A stretch of DNA of 64,000 bases, from positions 1,736,001 through 1,800,000 of the forward strand of contig JANATG010000008.1 in assembly GCA_029449235.1 (NCBI GenBank), read 5' to 3'. A program made the position numbers and the translations under genes. The DNA comes from Linnemannia schmuckeri. Taxonomy: Eukaryota; Mortierellomycota; Mortierellomycetes; Mortierellales; Mortierellaceae. Of this stretch, positions 10,766 through 22,094 are shown one piece after another. How positions within the stretch are numbered: position 1 is the stretch's first letter; the number at the start of each line of letters is the position of its first letter. Under the pieces are notes generated by a model. It was not told where the DNA came from. It worked only from the letters and a program-made list of their open reading frames with translations, and did no database searches.

Positions 10766-11449
10766 TCACGAGCTATCGGGGGTCTGAATCACGATCATCA
10801 AGTACTCGCCCTCTATTAAGTGTCATAAAGTGCATAATAATGCGGAGGATAGAAAGTGTGTGAGTGCACAGTTCGTCGCATATGGATATTGGCCATGAGG
10901 CACGATATTTCAACAAGGAAAGAGACCACTGCCACTCACCTGGGCAGATCATAATCTCGTGTTTCTTGGTCCTTATCCTCATAAACGTCAGTTCATTCTA
11001 TTACATGTGAAATGGGTAAGTAGCCGTGATAAGGTAGGGCAGGTCTGGTTATAAAGAGTGTATCCCTAGCCCATGACCATTTTCAAAGTGCTTCTAAAAG
11101 CAGACAAGAAAATCGGATAGAAACAAGACTAGCAGCTTGCCTGGGAATCCAACTGTGCGACGGATTGTCTTGTGGTGCGAATAAGGTCAGACATCAGGGT
11201 TGCATACTGCTTGCCAAGGGAAGCTTCCAAGGTGGACCTGATCATCAGGCCGAGCTGGTTGACCACTACGACTCCCTGGACATTCTTCTTGGATGAGAGG
11301 CGGCGGATGGTTTCTTCTACTTCAGACTTTCGACATCAGGAACCGCGTGGTAGGCGTCAGTATATATATGAAGATGCTCACACGTAGCGCACTTGAGTGT
11401 TAACGAATATAGACGGGATGCCGAGTTGAATGATGCCTGTCATTACCAT
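10766..11449 (-). CDS. roadblock/LC7-type dynein light chain
   Basis: Exons 11449..11447, 11326..11141, 10997..10940 and 10812..10766 give 97 residues, the size of animal DYNLRB1. The first coding exon is just the ATG; an intron follows it directly and the next exon reads SEVEETIRRLSS. Conserved blocks are NVQGVVVVNQLGL, QYATLMSDLIR, DSQ-NELTFMRIRTKKHEIM, and the C-terminal EYLMIVIQTP. The second intron (10998..11140) begins with GC (CAG|GCAAGC) and ends TAG. Roadblock light chains dimerise on dynein intermediate chain and support cargo and complex assembly. The gene is easily missed because no exon is longer than 186 bases. Confidence 0.9.
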
Positions 11450-11564
11450 AGTTGTGGAACAAAAAAAGGTTTGAATGGTTTGCATGCAAAATTGCACGAG
11501 TTGGTAAAAAAGGTGAAGCAATTTTGAGAAAGCGCGTCACGAGGACTCTTTATTTCAAGCGCAT

Positions 11565-11581
11565 GGGGGGGGGGGGGGGGG
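11565..11581 (+). repeat. G17 homopolymer
   Basis: Seventeen consecutive G lie about 116 bases upstream of the roadblock ATG and about 85 bases beyond the importin alpha stop. On the roadblock coding strand this is a C tract. It could form a G-quadruplex or simply be a slippage-prone run. Confidence 0.9.
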
Positions 11582-11665
11582 AGGGGATAAATGAGTGAGT
11601 TTGTTACAGAGGGGAGGGGAAGAGTGAAAAGACTGAGCAAATGATGTGTGGGGTGATGATACCGC

Positions 11666-13690
11666 CTATTGCATTGCGTTAGGGTCAAAGTTGAACCCTC
11701 CCTGAGGAACGCCACCAGTCTGGAAGGCAAAGGCACCAGTCTGGGAATCGACCTGGGGTGCCAGCTCAGGATCCTCGTCATCTTCTTCAGTGAAGTAGGT
11801 GTCGATGATCGTAAAGGCCTTTTTGTAGATATCGAGGTTGTCGTGTGCCTGCAGCTGATGAATCTTCTCCATGCCGCCGCAGTCCTCGATATAGAGACTG
11901 TATTGATTGACACCGTTAGTCTGCTCCTTGTCCATCTCACCGACCTTCAAGATGTTCTCCAAACCATCCAAAGCAACCTGGATTATTTTGTTGTCCATGC
12001 AGATCAAGATATCGCAGAGGGGCTTGATGCATCCCTGAGTGACAAGGTATCTGATCTGGTCGGGTTTGTTCAATCCTCCAGAGGTGGCGTTAGAGATGGC
12101 CCAGCAGGCCTCTTTTTTGGTCTTGAAGTCTGCGTTCTGGAGAATGTTGATCAGAGGAGGGATGATGTTGGCGTCAATGACATCCTGAATCTGAACACAT
12201 GTTCCTGCAGTGATGTTGGAAATGGTCCAGCAAGCCTCCTTGCGAATGTTGTCCTTAGGGCTGGAAAGAAGGGCCAACAAGGCCTGGAGAGCGCCGCAAT
12301 TAACGACAACCTGAGTCTGAATATCGTCACCAGTGACAATGTTTCCGACCGAACGAAGAGCGGGAGTCTGAACAGAAGGCAAGTGGTGCATCAACAACTC
12401 GACAAGACGGCGGCAGACACCAGACTCAATAACGGCCTGGATCTTCTCGTTCGATCCATCAGAAAGGTAGGACATGGCCCAGCAGGCGTCAATCAAGACT
12501 TCATCGTCGCTGGAGTGAATAAGCTTGGCGAGGACGCTCAAAGCGGGCGAAATCTATAAATTGCAGGAAAAGGGGGTATTAGGAAACCAGAACAAAACAA
12601 CAATATTGATTATGCCATCAAATTAAATGGGGCATCCGTGCTTACCAACTCCCAATCTGGTGGAGGGTTCTTGCCACGGCAAAAGTTAGAAAGAGTCCAT
12701 GTAGCATTTCTCAGCATTGACAGCTTGTTGTTCTCGTGAAGAAGGGCGAGGAGAGGAGCCAAGGCATTCTCGCTCAAGACAATATCACGGCAGCGGGGGC
12801 TGTCTCCTGCAATGTTTCCAAGAGCCCAAACGGCCTATTAATTACAGTGAACATAGCGTAATGTCAGATAATTGCTGCGTAAAAGCTAGGTAAATGAAGC
12901 AAGACATTTGATATCGTGCTTTACCTGCTCCTTAACATCAGCAACAGGGCTGCTCAATAACTCGACAAAGTAAGGGACAGCGCCAGCCTCAATAACGTAT
13001 TGTGTTTGGAATGAAGATCCAGAAGCAATGTTGGTCAGCGCCCAAGCAGCCTCAAACTACTCAAAGGGAAGAACGATAAGTGTGAGTGATATTGATAGAG
13101 GTAATTAATTCATACTTTACCATCATTTCGAAGCAGCAAAGAAAAGCAGCCTCATACCTGAACAGAGGGGTGGGGGGAGCGCAGGAACTCGACAAACTTG
13201 GGGACGACACCGCAGCGGATGACCTCGTCAATAGGGGGGTTGCGCTCCTTGGAGAGGAGCTTACGGAACTGTGTGGTAGCGCCAAGCTGGTCATCGACGT
13301 TGTCAGACATGACTCCCTGAATCATAGCAGGGAGCTGCTCATGGAACTGCAAATAACAAAAGGCAAAAAACAATAAAAAATTAACTTTTCGTATACAGTA
13401 GTTGACATGGTTCCATGTTGCCGGTTGAGAAGGTTGGTGATAAGTTCGAAGAAGCTTTTTTTTCATTTGAGCGGGTTGTTTACCTGCTGGTTGGCAGCAG
13501 AGATGCCCTCATCCTCCGACTCCTCCGACTCTGCGGCGATGGCGAGGTTACGGCGCTTAGAGAGGTTCTCCTCGCGCTTCTGCTTGCGAAGCTCGACATT
13601 GAGCTCGTTGCGGTTGCGACGAAGCTCTTCGGGTTTGAATGCATTCTTGGCCTTGAAGTTCTGGGATCTATGTTCTGGGATTCTGTCCAT
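11666..13690 (-). CDS. SRP1: importin subunit alpha
   Basis: Exons 13690..13484, 13346..13158, 13056..12925, 12834..12646 and 12553..11666 give 534 residues, normal for the family. The N-terminal importin-beta-binding region is the basic run ELRRNRNELNVELRKQKREE followed by KRRN. It is followed by tandem armadillo repeats with the WALGN/WALTN/WTLSN/WAMSYLS Trp-Asn ladders that bind classical nuclear localisation signals. The C-terminus is acidic (FTEEDDEDPELAPQ) and ends in a Gly/Phe-rich tail. The protein links NLS cargo to importin beta for nuclear import. It lies divergent from the Rab3GAP2-type gene. The four introns are short with standard GT-AG ends. Confidence 0.97.
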
Positions 13691-14125
13691 GGCGGCGATG
13701 GGGACGTGTGTTGTTTGTGTATAGAGAAAGGGTTGGTGGGATGGGCGGAAGCAAGGGAAAGAAATAGACAGGTGGTGACTGCAGCGCTCTTATCAGTTTT
13801 TTTTTCTTCATTCTTGTTTGCCGCCGCTGCTGCCAATTTTTTCGCACCTTCAGTCCAAATGTGACTGCATCTGATTTCTCCATCGCGCGTACCGCCTGTT
13901 TCCCTTTTGCGCATGCCTTGCACTTGCCCTCTCACGCCTGCACACCTGCCAACAGAAGTGTCTCTTTCACCTGTGCCTGTGTGCTGTTTCTGCTGCTGCT
14001 CTCATTGTCTTCCGCTAAAAAAAAAGATCACCTCCCGTCATACGCATCACCCTTCCGGACAAGTGCCACAGCAACAACAAACCCAACCAGCCAACGAAGG
14101 CGCACTTCCACCTGTCTCCCTCCTT
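13691..14125. other. divergent promoter region
   Basis: Importin alpha (minus) and the Rab3GAP2-type gene (plus) are divergently transcribed from here. An alternative ATG for the plus-strand gene lies at 13913 in the same frame, but the intervening translation is Cys/Pro/Thr-rich and looks non-coding. Confidence 0.5.
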
Positions 14126-16954
14126 ATGCAGCATCACCGTTGGGAGCTGTCTCCTATGGGAAGCATCCCTCACCAGGTACTCGCCATCCTTCTTGGCTCC
14201 CTTCCCAAAGTGCCAGGTAACGTGAATAATCACACAGCAAACCACGTATGTTGACTAACAAGCAAAGTTAAATTACAAACTAACAGTGATATGCACATGC
14301 TGCCTGTCTGAATAGATTCAAAACAAGAAGAGGAGGCATTGGGACGTCAATACACCACGCATGATGACAGACTATCTGACGACGGAGATGATGATGACGA
14401 GACGAGCAGAAGCGCCTACGATATCACAAATGAAGCAAGTAAAGGACACAAAGGATCTGGAGAAGACTCTGACGCTCCGAGGGCTTGGAACGTGCCTGAC
14501 GACGAGTGGGAGTGGTCAGACGAAGAGCCAGCTTCCTCTTCCACACATTCAAAAGCTTCACGTGCAACTTCTGCGCCTACCAGGTCACGGCACGGCAGTA
14601 CATTGGTTGTACCTTCCAAAAATTCAACAGGATTGGGCCTCTCAACACCGGGATCGGACCAACACGACAGCACAGGGTCTCGAACTTCCAATGCATCATC
14701 CAGGTCTTCATCTGCTGGCGCCTCAGGACCGAAAAGGTCACTTGTACCAAACACATCGGCTTCAAAGCCTGCGGATAGTCCGACTGTCTCGCATCCACTG
14801 AGTGTTGCCCAGGATTTGAGCATATCTATCTGCGACAGCGGCCAGTATATAGCATGTGCCAGCAAGAAGATGTTTGCAATCCTTCATCGGCAGGCATCGT
14901 CAGTCGCATCACGATCGCCCACACCAAACCAGTCTCAGGAGCATGGTTCTCCTTACACCAATCAAGAATGGGTTCTTATCGGTCAAGGATCGGGACTTGA
15001 CAGCCCTCTGTAAGTATTGGGAACTTTGACGGTCCGTCTTGGCTAGTGTTCAGTTGAAAGCTTTGGGAAATTAATGATCCTACCGCCTTGTGTTATTGTA
15101 CCACAGCGACGCTATCACGACGGTGCTGTGCTTGCCTCTCTACGTCCCGCGGTCAAATCAAAGGTAGGTAACAAAGCAGTTCATAATGCACTGTCTTATT
15201 AATTCGATCTTGCAAAAAGCCTAACTTGGCCTATGCGTCCCATTCTTAGTCAGGTGTATGTCGTACTAGGCTACAAGTCCGGGATGATACGAATCTTCAA
15301 CGAGGTACTATTCATCACTCAATGTGCCTTTTTTGAATGCTCGGGCCATTTGAACAATTGATTAATTGCGTCGCAATTATTATAAATAGGGTGGCCAGCT
15401 TGTTGTCGTTCAACAGCTTCATCACACCCAAGTTGTATCCATCAAGGCTAGGATCGGCACAGGAAGGGTTCCTGGTAGTGATGAGGACGAGATGACCATC
15501 TTGCACGAGGGAGGAAAGGTGGTCTGTATCGAAGGAGAGAGTCTTTGGGTCGTTCTACGACTCTCCAACGGGTCAAGCCGCGTCTCAGGTAAGAATATAC
15601 AGGTTTTTGCTTCTGGCATGAAAGCTTAAACAATATCAGGCATTTAGCACGTATTACTTTTATCTTCTAGATGCTAATTCGGTCCAAGCAACGCAGACAC
15701 CGACATTCGCTTATAAGAAATGGAGTCTGCAAAATCAGGATCTAATGGTGGACGTTGTCAGTTGCGGTTAGTATCCGAAACTTATATCGATGCTTATTAT
15801 TTTTTACACTCGGACCAAGTCGTTGACAGCTGTGTATTTTTCTATTTCCATTATTAGGTCCTGCAAGACACAAGCCGACACTCTCAAATGGCTTCTCTTC
15901 ATCGTCCAGCTCGTCAATGTATACATCTCAGGCAACAGAACGGTTTCTTTCAGTAGGATCAAAACCTATGATGGCTTTCTATGCATCGTCCAGTTCTAGT
16001 CGGCCTCTATTCTCGGCCACCTCACTGGCAACCCAGATGGCGGCAAGGGTCACGAGTGCCGTATTTGGATTTGCAAAGTCAATATGGGGTTCATCACCCA
16101 GACCTGGCTCGCCAGCATTTGGTGGTGCAAGTGGCAGATCCAGTCCTGATTCAAAGAGGTTGTCCGGTCAAGGTCTACAGGAGGGGACAGCCGGTCCATA
16201 CGGAACTATTTATCCTTCAGCATTGGCTCCCGCTACAGAAGTACCTGCGGTTCTTTGGTTGAGCGACTCTCAGCGATGCATTCGCCATATCTCCTTAGCA
16301 CCTCCGCCTCCTCGGGGTACTTGCTATCACTCGCCGTCAAAACTGGCAGCTATGACAGACTCGCTCGGACGTGTACTCCTGGTTGACTTGGAGGAGTGTG
16401 AGATCATCCGGATGTGGAAGGGTCTCCGAGGTGCAAGGTGCGGGTGGCTTCAGGAGGAGCGGATTGTCAAAACAGGAAGAGGAGCGAGCAATTCCAGAGT
16501 CGCTGCAGGTCCCACGAAACGGCATCTGGTTCTCTACCTTGTGATCTATGCGCCAAAGCGAGGAACTGTCGAGATTTACCCTGCACGTCAAGGAAAGCGG
16601 GCGAGCTTACTTCAAGTTGGACTGGGCTGGAAGATCTGCACAACATTCACGACCCCTATTGGCAAACCCGCAGTGCTGGATCGTATCAAGGGGGTACCCT
16701 CGGGATCTGGTACGCGCGATTCGTCGACGGGTGCACCAAGCAGCTCGGGCTCACAACATGATCTTGCTCAGTGTTTCTTAATTGGACCTACAGGTGAAGT
16801 CAAGCGTGTGGGTTCGAGATCGGCAGATTCGTCTGCCTCTAACACGGCTTCTACCTCTGCCCAGAACTCGTTGTCAGTGTCACCTGTGATTCCGTCGTCA
16901 GGCGTCAAGACCGGCAGCATTGCAAGCAGAGTTGAAGAAATGGAATCGCCGTAG
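14126..16954 (+). CDS. Rab3 GTPase-activating protein regulatory subunit (N-terminal domain type)
   Basis: Exons 14126..14216, 14316..15009, 15107..15163, 15250..15304, 15390..15588, 15671..15766 and 15858..16954 give 762 residues. Conserved RAB3GAP2 N-domain segments are visible: DAITTVLCLPLYV, YVVLGYKSGMIRIFNE, the FAYKKWSLQ block, MTDSLGRVLLVDLEECEIIR, RMWKGLRGARCGW, and LVIYAPKRGTVEIY. RAB3GAP2 is the non-catalytic partner of RAB3GAP1; the complex acts on Rab3/Rab18 in membrane traffic. The animal protein is about 1,390 residues. This one stops soon after the beta-propeller-like domain, so the C-terminal half is absent. The start is tentative: exon 1 rests on phase and on a weak match (IPHQVLAILLGSLPKVPDSK) to the animal N-terminus. 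Residues 1-140 are otherwise Ser-rich and acidic. Confidence 0.82.
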
Positions 16955-17140
16955 CGCTCTTTCTTTTGTTTTGTTTTTTTTTTGCTCCATAGCTGTTTCC
17001 CAATATATCCTTGCTCAATGTTTAGACTGGGCCGTAGAAATAAGCGTGCGTGTAGAAGAGTGTCAAGATGAAATGCTATGCTCTGTTGATTTATAATTGC
17101 GGCGGTATCTATTTTTTGTGTTGTTGCTTGTTCGTTTTCC

Positions 17141-18395
17141 TTATTTCCTGCCGGCGCCGTTCTGACGACGTCCCTTTCCTGGCCTCTGCTTGGCAGCTCC
17201 ACCCTTCTTGGCGCCACCGGCCTTATGAGCCTTATGTCCAGACTTGAAAGAGGTCGACTTGTTGCGCTTGATGCTGAATCCTGAGACATCGGCAGAACTG
17301 TTGGCATCGTTTGATTTCCCGAAACGCTTCTTGCCTCCGAAACCAAACTTTTGATCCTTCTTGTGTCGTTTTCCGCGTGATTCCTGTGTGGAGGACGAAG
17401 AGCGCTTCTTGGGGTTACCGTCGCTTGTTTTGTAAGACTTCATCTCCTCGTCGTCGCTTGCCAATGCCACATCGAAATCGTCGTCTGCATTTGTTGAGTT
17501 GTCGTTACCCTGGCGCTCTATTGTTATGAATTGTTACAAGTGCGAAAAAGTTAGGGTCATGCGTTGGGGGCCACTTATGTTCAGCACATCCCGCACACAG
17601 AAACCAGCAAGTACGTACTCTTCTTGAGGGCGGTGATCTTATCCAAAGCATCGGCCTTAGCCTTCTCTCTCTCAAGACGCTTCTCTGTCTGAACCTTCTT
17701 TCCAAACTTCTTCAGCTCTCTCTGTGCCTTGGCCCGCTCACTGGCCTCGATCGACGCATTCTCATCCAAAAGACGTTGACGAATCTTGGCCATATGATCG
17801 TCCGTCTTGATCATCTCTGCAAAATAGTCTGAAGGGCGTTCAAAAACACCCCCTTCCTTTCTTATCCTGTCCCGTCCCAGCACTGCGGCCTCGAGGGCCT
17901 GGTTGTAGAAGGCAACTTCGCGGTTGAGATCGTCGTCGGGATCGGTGACGTTGATGGCTTGAGTGGAGGTGATCGATTGGGTCTCAGACCAGGGGATGTT
18001 GGAAGGAAGGGCGATCTGTTCACGGAGACGCTTCAATGCAGGCTAGGCAACAAGTGGTGAAGAATTGAAAAGTGAAGAAGGTTGTCAGTCTTGGCCAGTT
18101 CTAAACTGTCAACTCTTGTGGTGCCTCCACTGAAGCTTGGCCAATGTAAAATCTCGGACAAGTTGATATTTTGTGCCTCGGTGCTGCTACTGCTGTTGCA
18201 ATGTTCCTGCTCCGATGACTCCTGCTTGGTACTGGTTGCTAGGCAGGTGTATTTTACCTCGTTGTTGATTGTGACACGCTGCTGAGTCAAGATATCCATA
18301 GGGCCGTCCTCGTCGCCCGACAGCATCTCAGTATCGGAACCTTCGAGGTCCTCGAGTGTGAGTCTCTGTTCGTTTTCGCTCTCTGAGTCGGACAT
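17141..18395 (-). CDS. EBP2: rRNA-processing protein EBP2
   Basis: Exons 18395..18258, 18042..17619 and 17517..17141 give 312 residues. The acidic N-terminus (SDSESENEQ) is followed by the conserved EBP2 core: LKRLREQIALPSNIPWSE, NREVAFYNQALEAAVLGRDR, and the RPSDYFAEMIKTDDHMAKIR block. Then comes a charged coiled coil and a very basic Lys/Gly tail ending RRQNGAGRK with nuclear and nucleolar targeting character. Ebp2 works with Rrs1 and Brx1 in assembly of the 60S ribosomal subunit and 27S pre-rRNA processing in the nucleolus. Length is typical for fungi (yeast is 427, animals about 306). Confidence 0.95.
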
Positions 18396-18579
18396 GGTTG
18401 ATGAGGGTGATGTGGGGAATAAAGTGAGGAATGAAAGGAGTGAGGAGGGGAGACGAGGGCTAAGCGACTGCAACGTGCTTTGCTCGCAACTGCACAACAA
18501 AAAAAAAAAAAGTTGTTTATAGTGACTGTGGATTCATTTAAGGGCCTCTGCCCTTTTTGTTCGAAATTGATATGTGCTA

Positions 18580-21096
18580 CTACTTTGCGCGAGCGGCAGC
18601 GGCAGCGGTGGCGGCGCGACGTGCAAGGAACTCCTGGTTCTCCTGAATCTGTTCCTTGGTGAGATGGAGGCCATGAAACCCGTAGGGGACACGCCTGGGG
18701 ATCTTGACCTTGGCAACAGGATCAATATCCTGTCCAATTTTCTTGGCATCAAAGATCCACAGCTCCGTAACCTGGCGCGCCTTGTCCTTAGGAACTCCGT
18801 TCTCCATCTGGCGTTCATCGTAGATATAGACCAGTAAAAAGCCATCATCCTCAGCCAAGGGTTGACCATCAGAACGAGGGGCGTTAACAACAAACATAGC
18901 CTCATTTCCATAAATATGAGGACCGAAGCGGTGGGTCTGACCCGTCTGAGTCTGAACAGCTGCCAGAGTCTCGGCACCAATCTCCCACTGACCCTCCCCG
19001 CCGATATTGGCGTTCTTGAGCTTGCCGGACGCTTGGAGGTCGTTCTTCTTGCGGATCACAGCATGCACATCAGTTTTGACAATCCCATTAAACTTTGTTC
19101 CGACATTAAAGGCAGACTCCTCTGTACTGGCCGAGAAGACATATTGCAGATCAGGGCGCATGTATCGGTCAAAGTTGATCACCGGGAACTCGGAGCTGAT
19201 CTGGCACAAGGTTGTCAACTCGGTTTCACCGGTCGCGAGCACGAATCGGAACAAAGTCAAGAACGCCTTGTCGGGATCCTGGCTGTCATAGTCTCCAGAT
19301 CCTGGTGCCTTGTGCTGGATCAGACGCTCGGCTTCGGTCTTGCCACCTCCATAGTTATCAGGTCCGCTGGGCTGCCAGAGGGTGATGTCTCTGACAAAGC
19401 CATTCGATCTGCAAGCTGTCATACAGACGGCAACGATGCTTCCGTCTTTGTCCCTTTCGTCCCAGGCGTTGGCTGTGTGGAAAATGTGGCAGGCGCGTGT
19501 TTCGAACCAGTAGACCTTGTCGCTCTTGTCGTTGTAGTATCGTGGAAGTAAACCGAAGCGCGCTTTCGCCGTGGGGTCAAAAGCGAGTGTGGGCTTGCCC
19601 TTGAACATGTTACCGGGTTCAAAAAACATTGGACAGTTCAGCATGCTAATTAAAGGAAAAGGTTTTGAAGGAAGATGTTAGTTGGCGGGGTAAAGTTCGG
19701 TACCGATGAAGCCGTTATAGAAGTCTCTGTTAAGCTTACAGTCCCAATGGTGACGATATGAGTAGTGTTTGGCGAAACTTACATGGAGTAGGTGTCGGTG
19801 GTGGCAAAATCGTGCATCATGGAGGGCTTAAGGAGCGCGACCTTCTGTCGCCAAACCTTCCTCTTTCCTTCAGCAGAGATTACTGAGTAAAACGCAAGAG
19901 GTTTGTGCAGCGAATACGAAAAGAAAATCATCTCGCCGGTCCTAGGGTCAATCTGCCAACAAGGAAGGGCGTACATGCATCAGAACATAAGATGAGATTG
20001 GATTTTTTGGTCAATGGTCAGTGGTCAGTGGTCAGTGGCCAGGGGCGTGAGGGCTGCGGAGAGCAAACCATGCATCATTTCAGTGGCATAATCAGAAAAG
20101 TAAAAAAATATATATGTACGTGTGGGAATTCCTCCATTCAAACGAGCCGTCAACTTGGGAGGGAAGATATGATGAACATACTTTGGGATGTGCAGTAACA
20201 ACGGCATTCTTGTCCTTGTGGTTCGGATCTTCCTCGAAGTAGTACTCGCCAGTGGTATTCAAGCTCGGAACGGCTGTCTCAACAGGCTTGCCGCCTTCGT
20301 GAAGGGCCAAAAGTCTCGATCCAAAGTATGTCAATGCCGTGTTGCCATCACCAATGTTGGTCACCTTGTACCAGGCCATCTTGATATAGAACCAGAATAT
20401 GTGGAATATGAACTTGAAAAACGGCGTTGGGGTCATGATGATCCCCAGAGGGACATGAAGGTAGCCATGGTCATTCTGTTTCTTGAAGAAATCGCTTCGG
20501 ACGTAGCGGTTCATGTATCGTGGACGGATTGGCCCTTTTGGGTCTGCTTCAGATTCAAAGTACACACCATGGAGCATCCCTTTTTAATGATGCGCACAGT
20601 TGACAAACAAAAAAGAAAATACCAAATAAACAAAATAAGAGTACATACGTTAGAAAGCTGTAGCGAATTTTCACAAAAAAAACTGGCGTTTCGGCTCACC
20701 CTTTCAAGCAAACGAACGAACGAACGAACAAGCAAAACAAGGACTGGAGTAAAATTGACGCGCAAATAACACTACAGTTCAGTATGAGTGTCATTGCTTT
20801 TCCTTACCTTCACCAGTGAAGAAGTGATGAGGAGCACCATCGGCTGGGACGTTCAGAGAGTTGGGTCCAGTGCGAATGTACTGGGATCCACGGAGGACCT
20901 CGGGGATGGTACCAACGACCTCGCACTCGATACCTTCGTTCTCGACAGTCTCCTCGAAGACAGGGTAGAAGTTGCCGTTGAGGTAAGGGTGAGGATGTCC
21001 GAAGGTTCGTTCCTTGGTGCGGATCTTGATGTCGGCAGGGATGGCAGAAAGGCCACCCTGTTTCAAAGGTTTTTGGAAGGAAGAGTCTATTGTCAT
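18580..21096 (-). CDS. carotenoid oxygenase (RPE65/CCD family)
   Basis: Exons 21096..20808, 20579..20182, 19952..19783 and 19645..18580 give 640 residues. The N-terminus has the family block IPEVLRGSQYIRTGPNS. The four iron-binding His positions can be placed at TAHPKID (about residue 228), SMMHDFAT (about 276), ACHIFHTANA (about 337) and PYGFHGLH (about 610). The last two family landmarks, HTANAWDE and the RRVPYGFH end, are intact. Enzymes of this family cleave carotenoids or stilbenes with O2 at a non-haem Fe(II). In Mucoromycota, related enzymes feed trisporoid and retinal synthesis; the substrate here cannot be told from sequence. A hydrophobic stretch near PTPFFKFIFHIFWFYIKM could be a membrane-dipping patch. 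Confidence 0.93.
20009..20041 (+). repeat. short tandem repeat in carotenoid oxygenase intron
   Basis: About four imperfect copies of a 7-base TGGTCAG unit lie inside intron 2 (19953..20181) of the carotenoid oxygenase gene. Confidence 0.75.
20711..20729 (+). repeat. (CGAA)n microsatellite
   Basis: Four to five CGAA units lie in intron 1 (20580..20807) of the carotenoid oxygenase gene. Confidence 0.8.
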
Positions 21097-22094
21097 TGTC
21101 GAGGCGACTCTTGCGAGGAAGGATGAAGAGAATGATAATGGTTTCTGTTTGAGGTTGTTGTGTGAGAAAATAAAGAAGAAAAAGAGTAGAGGAAAAAAGA
21201 TTAAAAGAACGTAAATGCGAAAGAATGGAAGGAGTTTAGAGACACAAGAGCACTAAGCTAGGAGTTGTCGACAAGGTTGAGACCATGAGGAGAGTGCATG
21301 AATTCTATTTCTATTTATCACTTCTCCAAGTTCTGAGGTTAGGTGATTGCCGGAGTAGGCTTAGGAGAAAGCCTAGCCTTTCTTTTTCAAGGGGTGGTCT
21401 GTTTGTGATTGTCGGTCAGATATTTAACCGACGTCGAGTAGTTCTAGGGGGTGGGGACTGGTTGAGTCCACCGCTTAGGGCCCAACCAGATGTCAAAAAG
21501 TCCAATGCACCAAGTGATTCAGTACGACAGCAGCAACGTCCACCTCAAAAGGACGACATCATGTCAAAAAAACATGGGCGTCGGTGGAGGCGTGAACGAA
21601 AAAAAAAATACTCCGCGTTGTTATTTGTTCGTCCTGTAGTCTGTGGAGAAAAAGAAATAAAAAAGTAACGGCGCACAGGGCAAGTGTCCAAAAGGTATTA
21701 AGATCTGGAGTGCGATCGAGGTTCGGAGGGAAATTTATCCCTCATGCCAAGCAAGCGCGGACAACAACGCCTACAAACAAACAAAACCATAAAGTCAACT
21801 AACAAACAACGAATCAAAAACCACAATAGCAAACAAATACTCCCCTACCACCAAAAGTTCGCCACACCATCATGTCGAGTCGTCGAGCTCGGCATTCCTA
21901 CTGCCGTGCCGAAAAAAAGGAACTAGATTATTTTATCTACGCTTCAATAGTACTTTAAGAGAGACAGACAACATATCCAATCTGGACGTGTGTAGACATT
22001 GATTCTTCTCTCATCTCGAGTATGCTTATTTTGTTTGCTTTTTTCATTTATTTTGTCGCATAGATTATTTTTGTTATGCTCCTTTGCATGCTCC
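21097..22094. other. 1-kb intergenic gap, carotenoid oxygenase upstream region
   Basis: This region lies upstream of the carotenoid oxygenase ATG and downstream of prefoldin 5, both on the minus strand. It is A-rich with GAAAAAAA and AAACAAA runs. I find no gene, tRNA or conserved ORF. It is large for this compact region, so it may hold regulatory sites for the oxygenase, but no specific motif is convincing. Confidence 0.4.

Noticed and set aside
11669..12559. 296-codon plus-strand frame opposite importin alpha
   Set aside because: An antisense shadow of a strongly conserved armadillo gene.
18862..19551. 229-codon plus-strand frame inside the carotenoid oxygenase gene
   Set aside because: Antisense to conserved iron-ligand motifs; no independent support.
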